A stretch of 64,000 nt of DNA from Lotmaria passim. Taxonomy: Eukaryota > Euglenozoa > Kinetoplastea > Trypanosomatida > Trypanosomatidae. This document shows, in pieces, positions 25,935-36,500 of this stretch. Position 1 is the first letter of the stretch, and each line of letters begins with the position of its first letter. Where the stretch lies: the NCBI GenBank assembly GCA_037349495.1, contig CP140220.1, positions 248,001-312,000 of the forward strand. The letters are read 5' to 3'. Position numbers and translations under genes: made by a program. A model generated the notes under the pieces. The model had not been told where the DNA came from. It ran no database searches and worked only from the letters and a program-made list of their open reading frames with translations.

Positions 25935-28651
25935 GTAAGAACGGTAAAGGTCAAAGTAGAATAATAATCCAAATTAAAATAAAAACCTAAAGGCGAAACA
26001 GAAACAAAAAGAAACCAAAATAAGAACAGTAAATAAGAATGCACAGTAAAAAGCCTGTCGGCTAACGGCAAAGAGAATGAACAAGCAAAAAAAAAAAAAA
26101 AAACACTAACAACTAAAAAAAAAAAGTGGGAGAAATAATAATAACAGTAAGTGGAAAGAAGTGATGGTGGGGCTACAGAATAATAATAAAAAAAAAACGG
26201 AAAGAAAAATATACGTAAAAACTACTTCTGACTACCTAGGTAGCAGCAAAGCTAGATAAGCAATGTTGTATATATCAAGAAGCTACGCAAGGGTAGCACA
26301 TGGAAGAGCACAGAGGAAGCGGCAGATGCGTTGCAAACTAGTGCCGTTCTCTTCTCTTCAAAACTGAAAAAAGAGATTTCCCTATATATTTCAAAAAAAA
26401 AAAAAACGTGATGACTTTTTTTTTGATGGAGAGGCCACCGTATGTGTGTAAAAAGAAAAAAGTAAAGACACGCAGAAAAAAAAAAAAAGAACCGTTTTGA
26501 ATATCAGAGTTTTAAAAAAAAAAACCGTCACAGTAGCTTCCCGGATAGCAACTTTACAAAAACAACTCACAACGTACGTGAAAAAAAGAGAAAGTGTAAA
26601 AAAAAAAAAACACCTCTAATGTCAGGCGCCCATGTGAGTGTGTGTGTGTGTGTGTATTTGCAGTACGTATCGAAGAAACAAAAAGGAAGTGAAGGGGTAA
26701 AAAAAAAAAAAAAGAGAGAGAAGGATAGGGAAATCGAAGCATGAATGCAATTGCGCACGTGTGTGTGCACGCTCTTCGGTCACGAAAAGCAGCGCTTGCT
26801 GATCCACTTCCTCTTTTTTTGTGTGTGTGTTTGAAACACATAGAGAGAGAGAGATCCATGACTCCGCTCTTTTGTTTTCTTTTCTTTTTCTTCTGTAGGA
26901 ACAACAACAAGGATAGGGAAACCAAAAAAAAAAAACGCACAGAGGTAAAAGACACCGACACCAGGAGGCCGCGGTTAAAAGCAGCCCGCGGCATTGGCAA
27001 CTAGAGAGTATAATGAGAACCATGGGTCTTGTACGAAGCTGGTTAGGATAACCACCTCAGGATCACTTCCCACTCGCTTCCATAAAGTACACCTGCTCAA
27101 AAGCTCAGCCGATGCCTTTCAAGCGTCACTTCAATGTATAAGTAGCGTTTCCTTCCTTTTTCTTCTTTCTTTATTCTGTCTCTTTTTGTTTGTGTGTTTT
27201 CGCCGTTGTTTGTTTTTCAGTCGACTTCGAGATCAAAAACAAAAATGAAAAAGGGAGGCAAGCACGTGCAGGAGAAAGGACAACAGTCAATGTACTATGA
27301 AAAAAAAAAAACAAAGAGGAAAAAGAAGCATCATCACCACAAAAAAAAAAAAACCGAACAACAACAACAAAAAAAAAAAAAAACAGGTACACAAAAAAAG
27401 ATACACATACTAATAATACCTTACATGTAACACCAAAAAAAAAAAACTCTAGAATAAAAAAAAAAAGAACAACAGCATGATACGTTTTCAAACTCATCTT
27501 CTTGTTGCCTCCGTTACGCACGAATACCTTGTATTTCTTTTCTTTTTTTCTTTCGTTTTGTATGTGAGTACGTGTGTGTGTGTGTGTTTGTGTGTATGCG
27601 AATAGGGGAAAAAAAAAAAACAGTTTGTTTTTCTTTGCAACGAGGATAGTTGCGCCAGTTGTTTGAAACCTGGGCACAGAAGGCTACAAAAAAAAAAAAA
27701 GCAAGGGAGAGAAAAGAGTCTCGGATTACACACATATACACACACACATAAACGCACAAATAACTTAAAAAAAAAAAAAGCGTCAATCCGAAAAGAACTC
27801 AAAATCAAAATGAAAAGAAAAAAAAAAGAAAAAACGACGAGTATTCGCTATAGAAAAATACGCTATTCGTGGAATAGGAAAGAGACAGAAAGAAAAAGCA
27901 CAGACGCATCCGTAGAAGAAGAGCAACGCATGCGATACAGAGAGAAAAATGAAGAGTGAGGAGGGGGGAGGGCAAAAAAAAGAAGAAGAAGAAAAGGCGC
28001 GCAAGTAAATAAACAACAACAAAAAAAAAAAAGAAATTGTGTGTGGCTCAAAAAGCCTAACATAAAATAATAATAAAAGAAAAAGTGGTGTATATATCAA
28101 ATGCGCAAAAGACGAAAGCTGTCGAGCAGCGTTTTTTTTTTTTTGATTTGTTATTGTTGTTTCTCTCTTCTTTTATCTCTGCTTTCCTCCAACGCTCCAG
28201 GGAGCACAAAAAAAAAAAACCAAAGCTACGAAATGTTCATTATAAGCAAATATTAAAAAAAAAAAAAAGAAGTACAGGGTCAAAAGAGAAAAGATATAAA
28301 GGGAAAAGACAATGTTCGAAGTGGCAAAAACGGTAACAAGTGAAAAAAAAGGAGAGGCCATTCTTTTGTTCTTGTTTTCTTCTTCTTTTTTTTTTTTTTT
28401 GTTGTTGTGTTGGATTACACGTTTTGTTTTTCTTTTTTCTTTTTTTTTCAAGTGTGACGCGTGTCCGCGTCAGTTGGCCAACGTCGCTCGTCAGTTCACA
28501 ATACTCGCCCACACACACGAAAAAAAAAAAAACGCCGAAGTACGATGAAAAGAGGAAAGAAAGAAAAAAAAAAAAAGGCCACCTAGTCCTCTGTCAATTT
28601 CCTCAGGATGTTAAAAACTGAACTTTTTGTTGTTGTTGTTGTTGTTGCTTC
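25656..28651. other. Longest gap, between the two MGCN genes
   Basis: About 3 kb without a supportable gene. It holds the 5' UTR of the MGCNNSK gene and the 3' UTR of the MGCNQCK gene. It is dominated by A runs on the plus strand (T runs on the sense strand), with (AT)n at about 25902-25931, (GT)n near 26637-26655 and 27570-27590, and (GTT)n just below the 28652 stop. Two islands of normal complexity (about 26220-26370 and 26985-27140) stand out; neither has an open frame or a tRNA-like fold that I can see. Confidence 0.65.
25801..25802 (-). promoter_or_regulatory. Predicted trans-splice acceptor AG of the MGCNNSK gene
   Basis: The sense strand reads T10, CTCCTCTTCCTTTTTCTTGAAG. The 5' UTR of 145 nt has no ATG. 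Confidence 0.5.
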
Positions 28652-31600
28652 CTAGATGGTTGTCACGTTGCGCATCTGTGCGACAAACTTTGCCTGCTGG
28701 TAGAGGTTCTTGTTCTCCTCTGGTGGTGGCGGCTGCAGCAGCTGCCACTCCGGCTCTTGCCGCTCCGCCACCTGTCCTTCAACGGACGGCGCAGTCGCCA
28801 CGGTCACCGTCGTCGTTGCCACCGTTCTGGTGGTGGTCGTCTCCACCGTATTTGCCCCGTGCTGAGGCTGGGCAGCATCACTTGCTTCCTCTTCCTCTTC
28901 ATACGCACCAGCAGCATCCTCAGCGTCGTGATCATCGTTGGCGTATGCCTCTTCCTTTCCTTCCTCCTCCTCCTCGCCCTCTACATCCTGTGCCTCGACG
29001 TAGCTATTGGACTGGTAAGCGGCAGCACCATCTTCATAGCCGCTGTGGTGCTGCTGCTGCTGCTGCTGCTCATCGATCTCGTCGTACTCGGCGTTGTTGC
29101 CCGCGTCATTGTCGTTCAGAGACGGCCCATCCGCCGGCGACCACGACGCCTTTGAATGCACAGCGGAGCTCAGCTTCGACGGCTGGGACGCCGTGGCTGC
29201 CGCACCTGCAGCCCTGTTTGATGGAGCACCGGCGCTGCTACTCGCCACCGCGCCAACCGCAGTTTTCACAGCGTTGATGTTGCGGCCCACGTCAGGACGC
29301 AGCACCGCCATATTCGTCGGCACCTCGTCCGTCAGCGACGGCTCATAGGGCTCGTACGAGTGTGCACTGGGCTCACGCGGCTCCTGCGGGTTCGAGTAGT
29401 GTGGCTCATAGCGGGTGCGGGAGTTGGAGGAGCGTGCATCGTACGACTGCGGGTAGAGGACGTTAAGGTACGACGAGGCGCTCTCGCTGACGGCGTCAAT
29501 TTCGTCACCGTAGCGGTTAACGCCAAAGTCGCCGCTGCCCGGCGGTGCTTTCACCGAGGCGTACGGCGCAGCCGCACCTGGGACCCCGCTGCGGCTGCTC
29601 GCGGTGGAGCGGCCCACCTGCCGCGGCGCCGCAGCACCAGCAGACGCCGCCGACGACGGCGCTGAGCCGCCCTTCGCCTGACTCTGCTTCACATTTCCGC
29701 TGAAGCTCTGCGCGGTGCTGCCCGGAACGCTGGAGCCCGCTTTGGACCGCCCACCCGCCGCAGACACGGAAGCCGCACCGCCGTTTGACGGGGGTGCCAG
29801 CTGTTCACCGTAGGGGCTGCGCCCCTCCTGCGAGGAGGCGTATGCCGACGCAGGGCCGTAGACCGGATCGACGAGGTGCGACGGCGGCAGCTTGCCCGGC
29901 TCGCGGTATGCCGCCGCGTCCATCGTTGACAGCGGCAGTGAACGCTGCGACATGATGGAGGGGTCCTTGTACCGTGCGCTGCCCGAGGCTACCGGGGTGT
30001 GGGCCCGCACCAGCGCCGCGGTAGACGTCTCGATCGCGGCCATTGCAGCCGGATCGAAGCTGAGCCGCCGCGGCCCACGCGTGACGTCGTCCATGTAGTA
30101 CGCCGTGGGCGGCGGCATCTGCGTGGTCGGCACACGATGCTGCCCCGACGCCTCAGCGGCTGGACTTGGATCCGTGTAGGCGGTGCGAAATGGAATGAGC
30201 GGGGCAGCGGCTGCCGTGCGCACCTGCTGCACGTGCTGAAGTGGAATAGAGCGTGGTGGCGGTTGTGTGATGCGCTGCGGGCGCGGCGTGTGGAGACCCG
30301 GCGCCACCGCCGTCACAGCTCCGTTGCCCAGATGCGCCGACGGCGGTGGTGGTCGGTGGATCAGCTCTGCGGACGCGGATGTGGATGTGGCACTGGAGCG
30401 GCGACGGCGGGCCGCCACGCGCTCCTTTGGCGTGTTCATCGGCATTGCCGCGGCGGGGATCACCGACTGCTGCTCCGACGGCTCGAACGACGGTGCCGCA
30501 GGGCTACGATCTAAACGCTCGATCGAGTACTGCTGCTGCTGTTGCTGCTGCTGCTGGGTGTACTGCTGCGGCTTCTGGTACTCCTGCGGTGGTGTCTGGC
30601 GGGCCGCCAAGCGCGGGACCGACTGGTCCCGCGACACTTGTCCCGACGCGAGACGGTCAGAGCGCTGCACGGACGGCGTGCACCCCTCCGCATCAATCTG
30701 CTCGACGTGGCGGTGCGGCGCGGGCGCATTCGACGACGGCAACGCCGGCGAGACCCCGGTGTAGAGATCGTGGTTTTCCGCGTTGGCGACGACACCGTTC
30801 CTCTCCCTCTCCTCCTCAAGCGGCTCAACCGGCGGGGTGATGACGTCCGCCCACGGCGGCCGCTCCTGAAGCGACTTCTTCTTCTTGGTGGGCAAGCTAT
30901 TGGCGTTGCTGGTTTTGCGGAGGCCACGCCGTTCGGCGGCGGTGGCTCGGCGTGAGTTCTGTTCAGGGGCCGTGAAGGAGGGCTGGGACAGTCGCCGCTG
31001 CTCGCTACGCGCGGTCGTGTGTAGAAAAGGGGCGCCGGTGCGGGAGTGCGAGGCAGAGGAGTGGTCGGTGTAGGCCGGCTGCTGCGGTGTCGGCTCCGGT
31101 GCCCGGTCCTGCGCCATGGGCGTGACGGCCTCTGCGTCACTCGTCGTGGGTGGCAGCGGGGCAGGCACGGCGGCGCCGACCTCCTCCTCCTCCTTGTCGG
31201 ACTGAAAGTTTGGTGTGGACTGCGAGTCGAGAGTCTTGATGTGCACCTCCTCCTCCTCCTTCGCTGATGACGGCTGCGGCTCCTCGTGGAAGGTCGGTAC
31301 ATCGTCATGTGAGGTCGGCGGTGCCTCATGCTCCTCCGTCACAGCTTCGAAGTCGATCTCGCTCTGTGTCACCGTGTCTTCCTGTAGCGCGGCAGGTGCG
31401 ACGGTCGTGGACTGCGCGTTGTCCGCTGCCGTAGCACGGGTACTGGATGCACCACTCTTCTCAGCGGGCGTGGTGGACTTCTCTTCCTCAGCAGCAGCAG
31501 CAGCAGTCTCGCCTTCCTCAGCGGAATGCGCGTCTGCCATGTTGGCTGCCCTGTCTGTGGCCGGTGTGTGCTCCCCTGCCTCGCCTGCTGGCGCCGCCGT

Positions 31601-31975
31601 TCCAGCCGCTGCCTCCTCCTCCTTGAGTTCTGTATCTGCTGGCGCGGGTGCGTTGTCTCCCTCTGCGGGTGGGTTGGCGTTGTCGGATTGGCGCTCCTGC
31701 GACCCCTTCGCGCGCTCGCTCTCCGACTGCAGATGGTCGTAGGTCGTCTCCTCCGATTGTGAGTCTGCATTCGCCTGCGGGTGCTCGCCGTCGGTTACTT
31801 GTGCGGCCTGGGAAGTGTGCGCGTCGGTCTGCCGCGGCGACGTCCCCGCTGCCTGTGCAGAGGGATGACTCGCACTGACCTCTGCATTGTTCGCTTCCTC
31901 AGCCCTCTCCTTCTTCCGCTCCTCCTCCTTCTTCCTCTTCTTCACCTGCGCCGCCTTGCACTGATTGCACCCCAT
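28652..31975 (-). CDS. Dually acylated low-complexity protein MGCNQCK (paralogue of 22407-25655)
   Basis: This frame encodes 1107 aa from an ATG. MGCNQCK offers Gly2 for myristoylation and Cys3 and Cys6 for palmitoylation, and it is followed by a strongly charged Lys/Glu segment (residues 11-27) that may form a short helix. The body is Ala, Ser, Pro, Glu and Thr rich, with poly-Gln near residues 475-485 and again near 1000, and an acidic run near 1040. It has no recognised domain, signal peptide or membrane segment. The last 34 residues (EPEW to MRNVTTI) match the tail of the MGCNNSK protein without gaps. It lies between lanosterol synthase and that paralogue. I infer attachment to a cytosolic membrane face; partners are unknown. 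Confidence 0.82.
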   Translation of the reverse strand: MGCNQCKAAQVKKRKKEEERKKERAEEANNAEVSASHPSAQAAGTSPRQTDAHTSQAAQVTDGEHPQANADSQSEETTYDHLQSESERAKGSQERQSDNANPPAEGDNAPAPADTELKEEEAAAGTAAPAGEAGEHTPATDRAANMADAHSAEEGETAAAAAEEEKSTTPAEKSGASSTRATAADNAQSTTVAPAALQEDTVTQSEIDFEAVTEEHEAPPTSHDDVPTFHEEPQPSSAKEEEEVHIKTLDSQSTPNFQSDKEEEEVGAAVPAPLPPTTSDAEAVTPMAQDRAPEPTPQQPAYTDHSSASHSRTGAPFLHTTARSEQRRLSQPSFTAPEQNSRRATAAERRGLRKTSNANSLPTKKKKSLQERPPWADVITPPVEPLEEERERNGVVANAENHDLYTGVSPALPSSNAPAPHRHVEQIDAEGCTPSVQRSDRLASGQVSRDQSVPRLAARQTPPQEYQKPQQYTQQQQQQQQQYSIERLDRSPAAPSFEPSEQQSVIPAAAMPMNTPKERVAARRRRSSATSTSASAELIHRPPPPSAHLGNGAVTAVAPGLHTPRPQRITQPPPRSIPLQHVQQVRTAAAAPLIPFRTAYTDPSPAAEASGQHRVPTTQMPPPTAYYMDDVTRGPRRLSFDPAAMAAIETSTAALVRAHTPVASGSARYKDPSIMSQRSLPLSTMDAAAYREPGKLPPSHLVDPVYGPASAYASSQEGRSPYGEQLAPPSNGGAASVSAAGGRSKAGSSVPGSTAQSFSGNVKQSQAKGGSAPSSAASAGAAAPRQVGRSTASSRSGVPGAAAPYASVKAPPGSGDFGVNRYGDEIDAVSESASSYLNVLYPQSYDARSSNSRTRYEPHYSNPQEPREPSAHSYEPYEPSLTDEVPTNMAVLRPDVGRNINAVKTAVGAVASSSAGAPSNRAAGAAATASQPSKLSSAVHSKASWSPADGPSLNDNDAGNNAEYDEIDEQQQQQQHHSGYEDGAAAYQSNSYVEAQDVEGEEEEEGKEEAYANDDHDAEDAAGAYEEEEEASDAAQPQHGANTVETTTTRTVATTTVTVATAPSVEGQVAERQEPEWQLLQPPPPEENKNLYQQAKFVAQMRNVTTI

Positions 31976-32124
31976 TTGGCCGAAGTTGTTTCTTCTTCTT
32001 TTTACGTTGAGTGCTCAGCTGTGTAAAAAAAAAAAAAAACGAAAAAGTTACGGTCCCTTTTTTTTTTTTTAATCGGCACTTCCTTCCTGTTGTTGTTGTT
32101 TTCTGCTGAAATATAAATAAATAA

Positions 32125-32160
<36 letters not shown>

Positions 32161-33192
32161 AAAAGAAAAAAAAAAAGCACCAGAGCCAATTCAGCACACC
32201 TTAATATACTGAGTACACAAACAAGAAAAAAAAAACAATGTTTGCGTGTGTGTATGCGCACAACCATAAAAAAAAAAAAAACCACACACACACACACACA
32301 CACACACGCACCGCGGCAAGTGTGTTCAACAGGGAAAACGTTAATTACGTAGAGGTCCGTGGAGTAACTAAAGGGAAAAAAAAAAAAACGATACAGATAG
32401 ATGGTCACCCAAGAGAGAGAGAGAGCACACACACCAAAAAAAAAAAAAATGATCTTTCCTCTAAAAAAAAAAAAGGGCTATGGAGTAATTTTATAAGCGC
32501 CGTAGTGTTTGGCCATAATAGAAGGAATGCTCAAAGGACAAGAGGTAGCGAGAAAAGAGAGAGTGGCTATCAAAGAAACATGAGAGTTGTGTTAGCACGA
32601 ATTAGGTCTTTTCTTTTTTTCTTTATTATTATTTCTGAAGGAGCTTTCACCTTACTTAATGCACAGAAAGAACAAAGAAGAAAACTCAAGAAAGCTACTC
32701 GCAAGCGCCTCAACTCTGGAGAAACGGGGGAAAAAAAAAACACTCTGTTAAAGGAAGAGGAACAAAGCAGCAGCAGCACACACGCGTGTTTGTGTTCGCT
32801 CAAAAAAGCGGTTTTCTTATCTTTTTTTTTTTTTAACGAGCGCGCGCCTGCAGCGCTGCGCAGTGAACGTTCGTTGGTGTCATGATCATTTCGCGCCACG
32901 AGCATCCCAGCTATTTGACAAATACAGCAACTTCAGATCCTTGCATTTTTAAAGACTTGAAAATCTGTTGTTTCTTCTTTCTCTACATCTTTTCAGAATA
33001 ACATAGCATGAGAAAAAAAAAACGATAGTTGAAGAGCGAAATACGAAATGCGCCTTGCACACTACTCCTCTTCCCCGCTTCCCTCCCCTTTGAAGCAAAC
33101 TCAATAACCGACTAGCCAACTTATACACACGGGATCCGCAGAGTAAAAAAAAAAAAAAGAGCACAAGATTGAAATGAAAAAAAGACGACATC

Positions 33193-33223
<31 letters not shown>

Positions 33224-33554
33224 TATAAGCAAGTGTCTTTATTCCAAGCAAAAAAAAAAAAAATGTAGCGGCATAGAAAAATGCACAGCCTACCTTCCCA
33301 ACAACCACAAAGCAACCAAAACGTAAAAAAAAAAAAGTAACTAATAAACACCTGCGAAGAGAAGAGAAAAGGGAAAGGGGAAAAAAAAAAGAGCTGCGGG
33401 TCTTTTCACTTTTCTTTTTTAAGAGTGCTGCAGCAAATCTTAATTTCTCACACGCCATCTCTGACTTTGCATCTTCGCAGCAGTCGTACGTTGTTGTTTT
33501 TTTTTTTTTGTGTGTGTGTTGTTGTTGTTGTTGTTTCTTCTCATTTTTTTTTTT
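31976..33554. other. Intergenic region between the MGCNQCK gene and lanosterol synthase
   Basis: No gene seen. Repeats are (AT)n at about 32130-32158, (CA)n at about 32283-32307, (AT)n at about 33193-33218 and (GTT)n at about 33519-33533, just downstream of the cyclase stop on the sense strand. A and T runs are frequent. Confidence 0.7.
32019..32020 (-). promoter_or_regulatory. Predicted trans-splice acceptor AG of the MGCNQCK gene
   Basis: The sense strand reads a T16 run, then ACACAG. The 5' UTR of 43 nt has no ATG. Confidence 0.5.
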
Positions 33555-36500
33555 TTACGGGGAGGTGAGGACGTACAGACGCTTCCACGCGTTGTACCGG
33601 CCTAATGCCCACACTGGCATGGAGTTCTTGTAACCAGGGTAGTGGATCGGATTGTTCCCGTTAAAGACGCCGCTGATGCGCTCCTGTGCCCAGTCACCGT
33701 TCTCCAGCTGACGGGACATGATCAGTTGGATGCCACGGTCCACCGCACGGCGAATCATCCGCTGGCGCTCCACGTCCGTGTGCGAGGCGGCGCCCGACGC
33801 GTTCATGATCGCCATCACCGCCCACGCCGTGTTCACTACCTGGCTGCCATCCGGGTTGTCGACCCACATCTGCTGCACGCAGGCGTTGATGTCCTCGCCC
33901 CAGCCGCCGTCCTCGTTCTGGTGTCGGAGTAAAAAGTCGACCAGCTTCACGCAATGTGGGTGAGTGGCCATGTCGGGCAGCTCCTTCGACACCCGCAACG
34001 CGTCGGCCACGATCCACGCAGCGTAGGTGTAGCAGACTGCCCAGCTGCCGTAGAAGCCGCCGTCCGGCTGCTGCTTGCCCAGCACGCACGCGATGCCCTC
34101 GCTGATGGCCCGGTCCACCTCAGCGCGGCGGTAGTACGGGTACTGCACACGAAAAAGGGCGAGGGTGTGGATGCAGCTGCTACTGCACTCCGCATAGGAG
34201 TAGTCGATCATGACGTCCTTGAAGAGCTCGGCGCAGTTCAGCAGCTCGCAGTAGAAAGGCCCGCGGGTGGGCTCGTATGTGGCCCAGCCACCATCCCCGC
34301 CAAGGCCGCTGTTGCGCAGGGACAAGATCTCATCGACGCCGTCGCAGATGCGGCGCACTGGGAAGCTGTATTGCGGCAGCAGCAGCATCACGCGCAGCCC
34401 CTCCGCTGTGCAGTCTGACACCTGCCACCCTTGCGCGCTGGTCGAGAAGTTCCACGCTCCCTTCGTGCGGTGACGGTAGAACTGCGCGGCGGCCATCGGG
34501 TCCTCCTGCACCTGAGCCACGTCCACGTAGTGATGGGCCAGCTCCATCTCCGTCGGGAACATCGCCTCCCGCCGGCACGCGCAGACGGCCTGGACGGCGA
34601 AGCTCGTGTCCCACAGCTGCGAGCCGTTGTAGCCGCTCATGCGCATGCCTGTCGGTCCCATGTACAAGTAATCCGCCACGCGATCGCAGTGCTCCTGGAA
34701 GCGCGCGCTGTGCTCGCCCTCGCGAATCCACGTGACGAGCATGTTCAGCGACTTGTTCACCGGGCCAAGGCAAATAAAGTGCGTGTTCTCGTCGTCATAG
34801 GCGATGTGGCGCCAGTTCACCTCCAGCGCGTAGCGGCGCAGGAAGGGCAGCGGGTGGCGCTCGTACAGATCGAGCAGGCGCATGGCCATGCGGAAGAGGG
34901 GAGAGGTGGGTGTGTAGAGGTCGCACTCGCACACGGCGCCACGGAAATTACGCCACGGAATCGTGTCGTACGACTGCGTGTAGAGCTCGTTGCGCAGCGC
35001 GATCGTCGTCGGGAAGGCCGGGGCAGACCAGCGAAGGCCGTAGAAGTAGGAAAACGGAATCGCAATAACGCGGCTGTGGCACCAGGCCTTGCCAAAAGAG
35101 AAGGGCACCCAGTCCGGCAGGAGGATCATCTCCGGCGGGATCGGGTCGACGCCCTGCCAGCTGTACACGCCAAGAATGCTGAGCCACACGCGACCCCACA
35201 TCGGCGTCGTCGTGGCTCCGCCGTGGGCGTGGATCCAGTTCCGCGCGTTCGTCGCCTGCGCGTCGTTCGCCGGCACGCCCAGCAGCCGCATCGACACGTA
35301 GTTCAGCACCGTCCCGAGCATCGTGCTGTGGCCCTCCGTGTGCTGGCCCCAGCCACCGTCATGGTTCTGATAATTGCGCAAGTACCGGATCAGCTCTTGC
35401 CGGGTCGCCTCACCGCAGCGGCACGGCTCCTCGCCGCCGTTCTCGGCCGCTGGCACGCCCAGCACGCGTTCGGCGTAGTCGCCCATCTTACCGCTGCCAT
35501 CATGGTTGCCCTTCTGTTTCCCAGACAGCTTCACGTGGTGGTGATGGTGGCGCTCGCTGCAGGCGGCGAACATGTGGTGCGCCTCGCCGTCGGCCACGAT
35601 GTACTTGGTATACACTAGCCCCGCCACAAGAAACATGCAGCCGCTGTAGTCGTTCGGCCAATGGCCCGAAAACGGGTCTTGTAGCTTGAGCAGGAAGCGG
35701 AGGCCGTCGTCCATCGCAGATTCGGCCGACGCGCGCAGCTGCGGCGGTGATGGTTGGGTGAGACCGAGCTGATATTTTTCGACAAAGGCCCGTTTCGCGC
35801 ATTTCTCCTCCAGCAAGTCGGGCCGCCACGGCACCCGCTTGCCAAAGACACCCTCGCCATCGTTCACCTCACCCTTGTCGCTGTGGCTCGCGCCGTCGTG
35901 GCCGTCTCCGCACCCCGGCGCTTTGCTGGACTGCGGACGACCGGCTTCCTCCTCGCTCTCCTCCGCCGCGCGACGGCGCAGCAGCTCGTGGTAGTCAGCC
36001 ACGGTGTGCAGCCCGCACAGCTGCGCCAAGCCCATCTCGTTGTTCGTTTCCCCGTCCCGCATCGGTGCCCCGTAGTACCACCGCTGCCGTCCGTCCTCGC
36101 AGCGCAGGTGCCACCCCTCCAGCGGGAAGTTGCGAGACGGCTTGTGAGTATTCTTGCGAACGTGTGGTACGCTCTTAAAAGGCCACGCGCGCCGATGCCG
36201 CAGCCAGATCCGGCGTTGGTGCATGTCCAGCACCTTCAAAACGCAGTGCAGGGTGAGCCAGAAGAACCATGTGAACGCAAAGAAGAAAGAGAGAAAACAC
36301 AGCCGACCGACGCACCAGAGCTGATGGCGGACGTAGTCGCGCAGCGTGTTCGGCGGCTCCGGCACGACCGTACGCACGGGCAGCGTACGCTGATACTCCA
36401 CAAAGCGCTCATGCTCCGCAGCGTAGGGCTGCAGGACACGTACCAGGGCCCCGAGCAGGTTTTTGATCCATCCCGCTCGATCCCCGGCGCCAGCCCCCGC

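Noticed and set aside
26554-27000. Minus-strand open frame of 148 residues in the long gap
   Set aside because: It translates to strings of F, L, K and H from T runs, A runs and (GT)n repeats, with no good start context, and looks like open noise.
31899-32432. Minus-strand open frame overlapping the start of the MGCNQCK gene
   Set aside because: It reads through the 5' UTR in another frame and consists of repeats and homopolymers.
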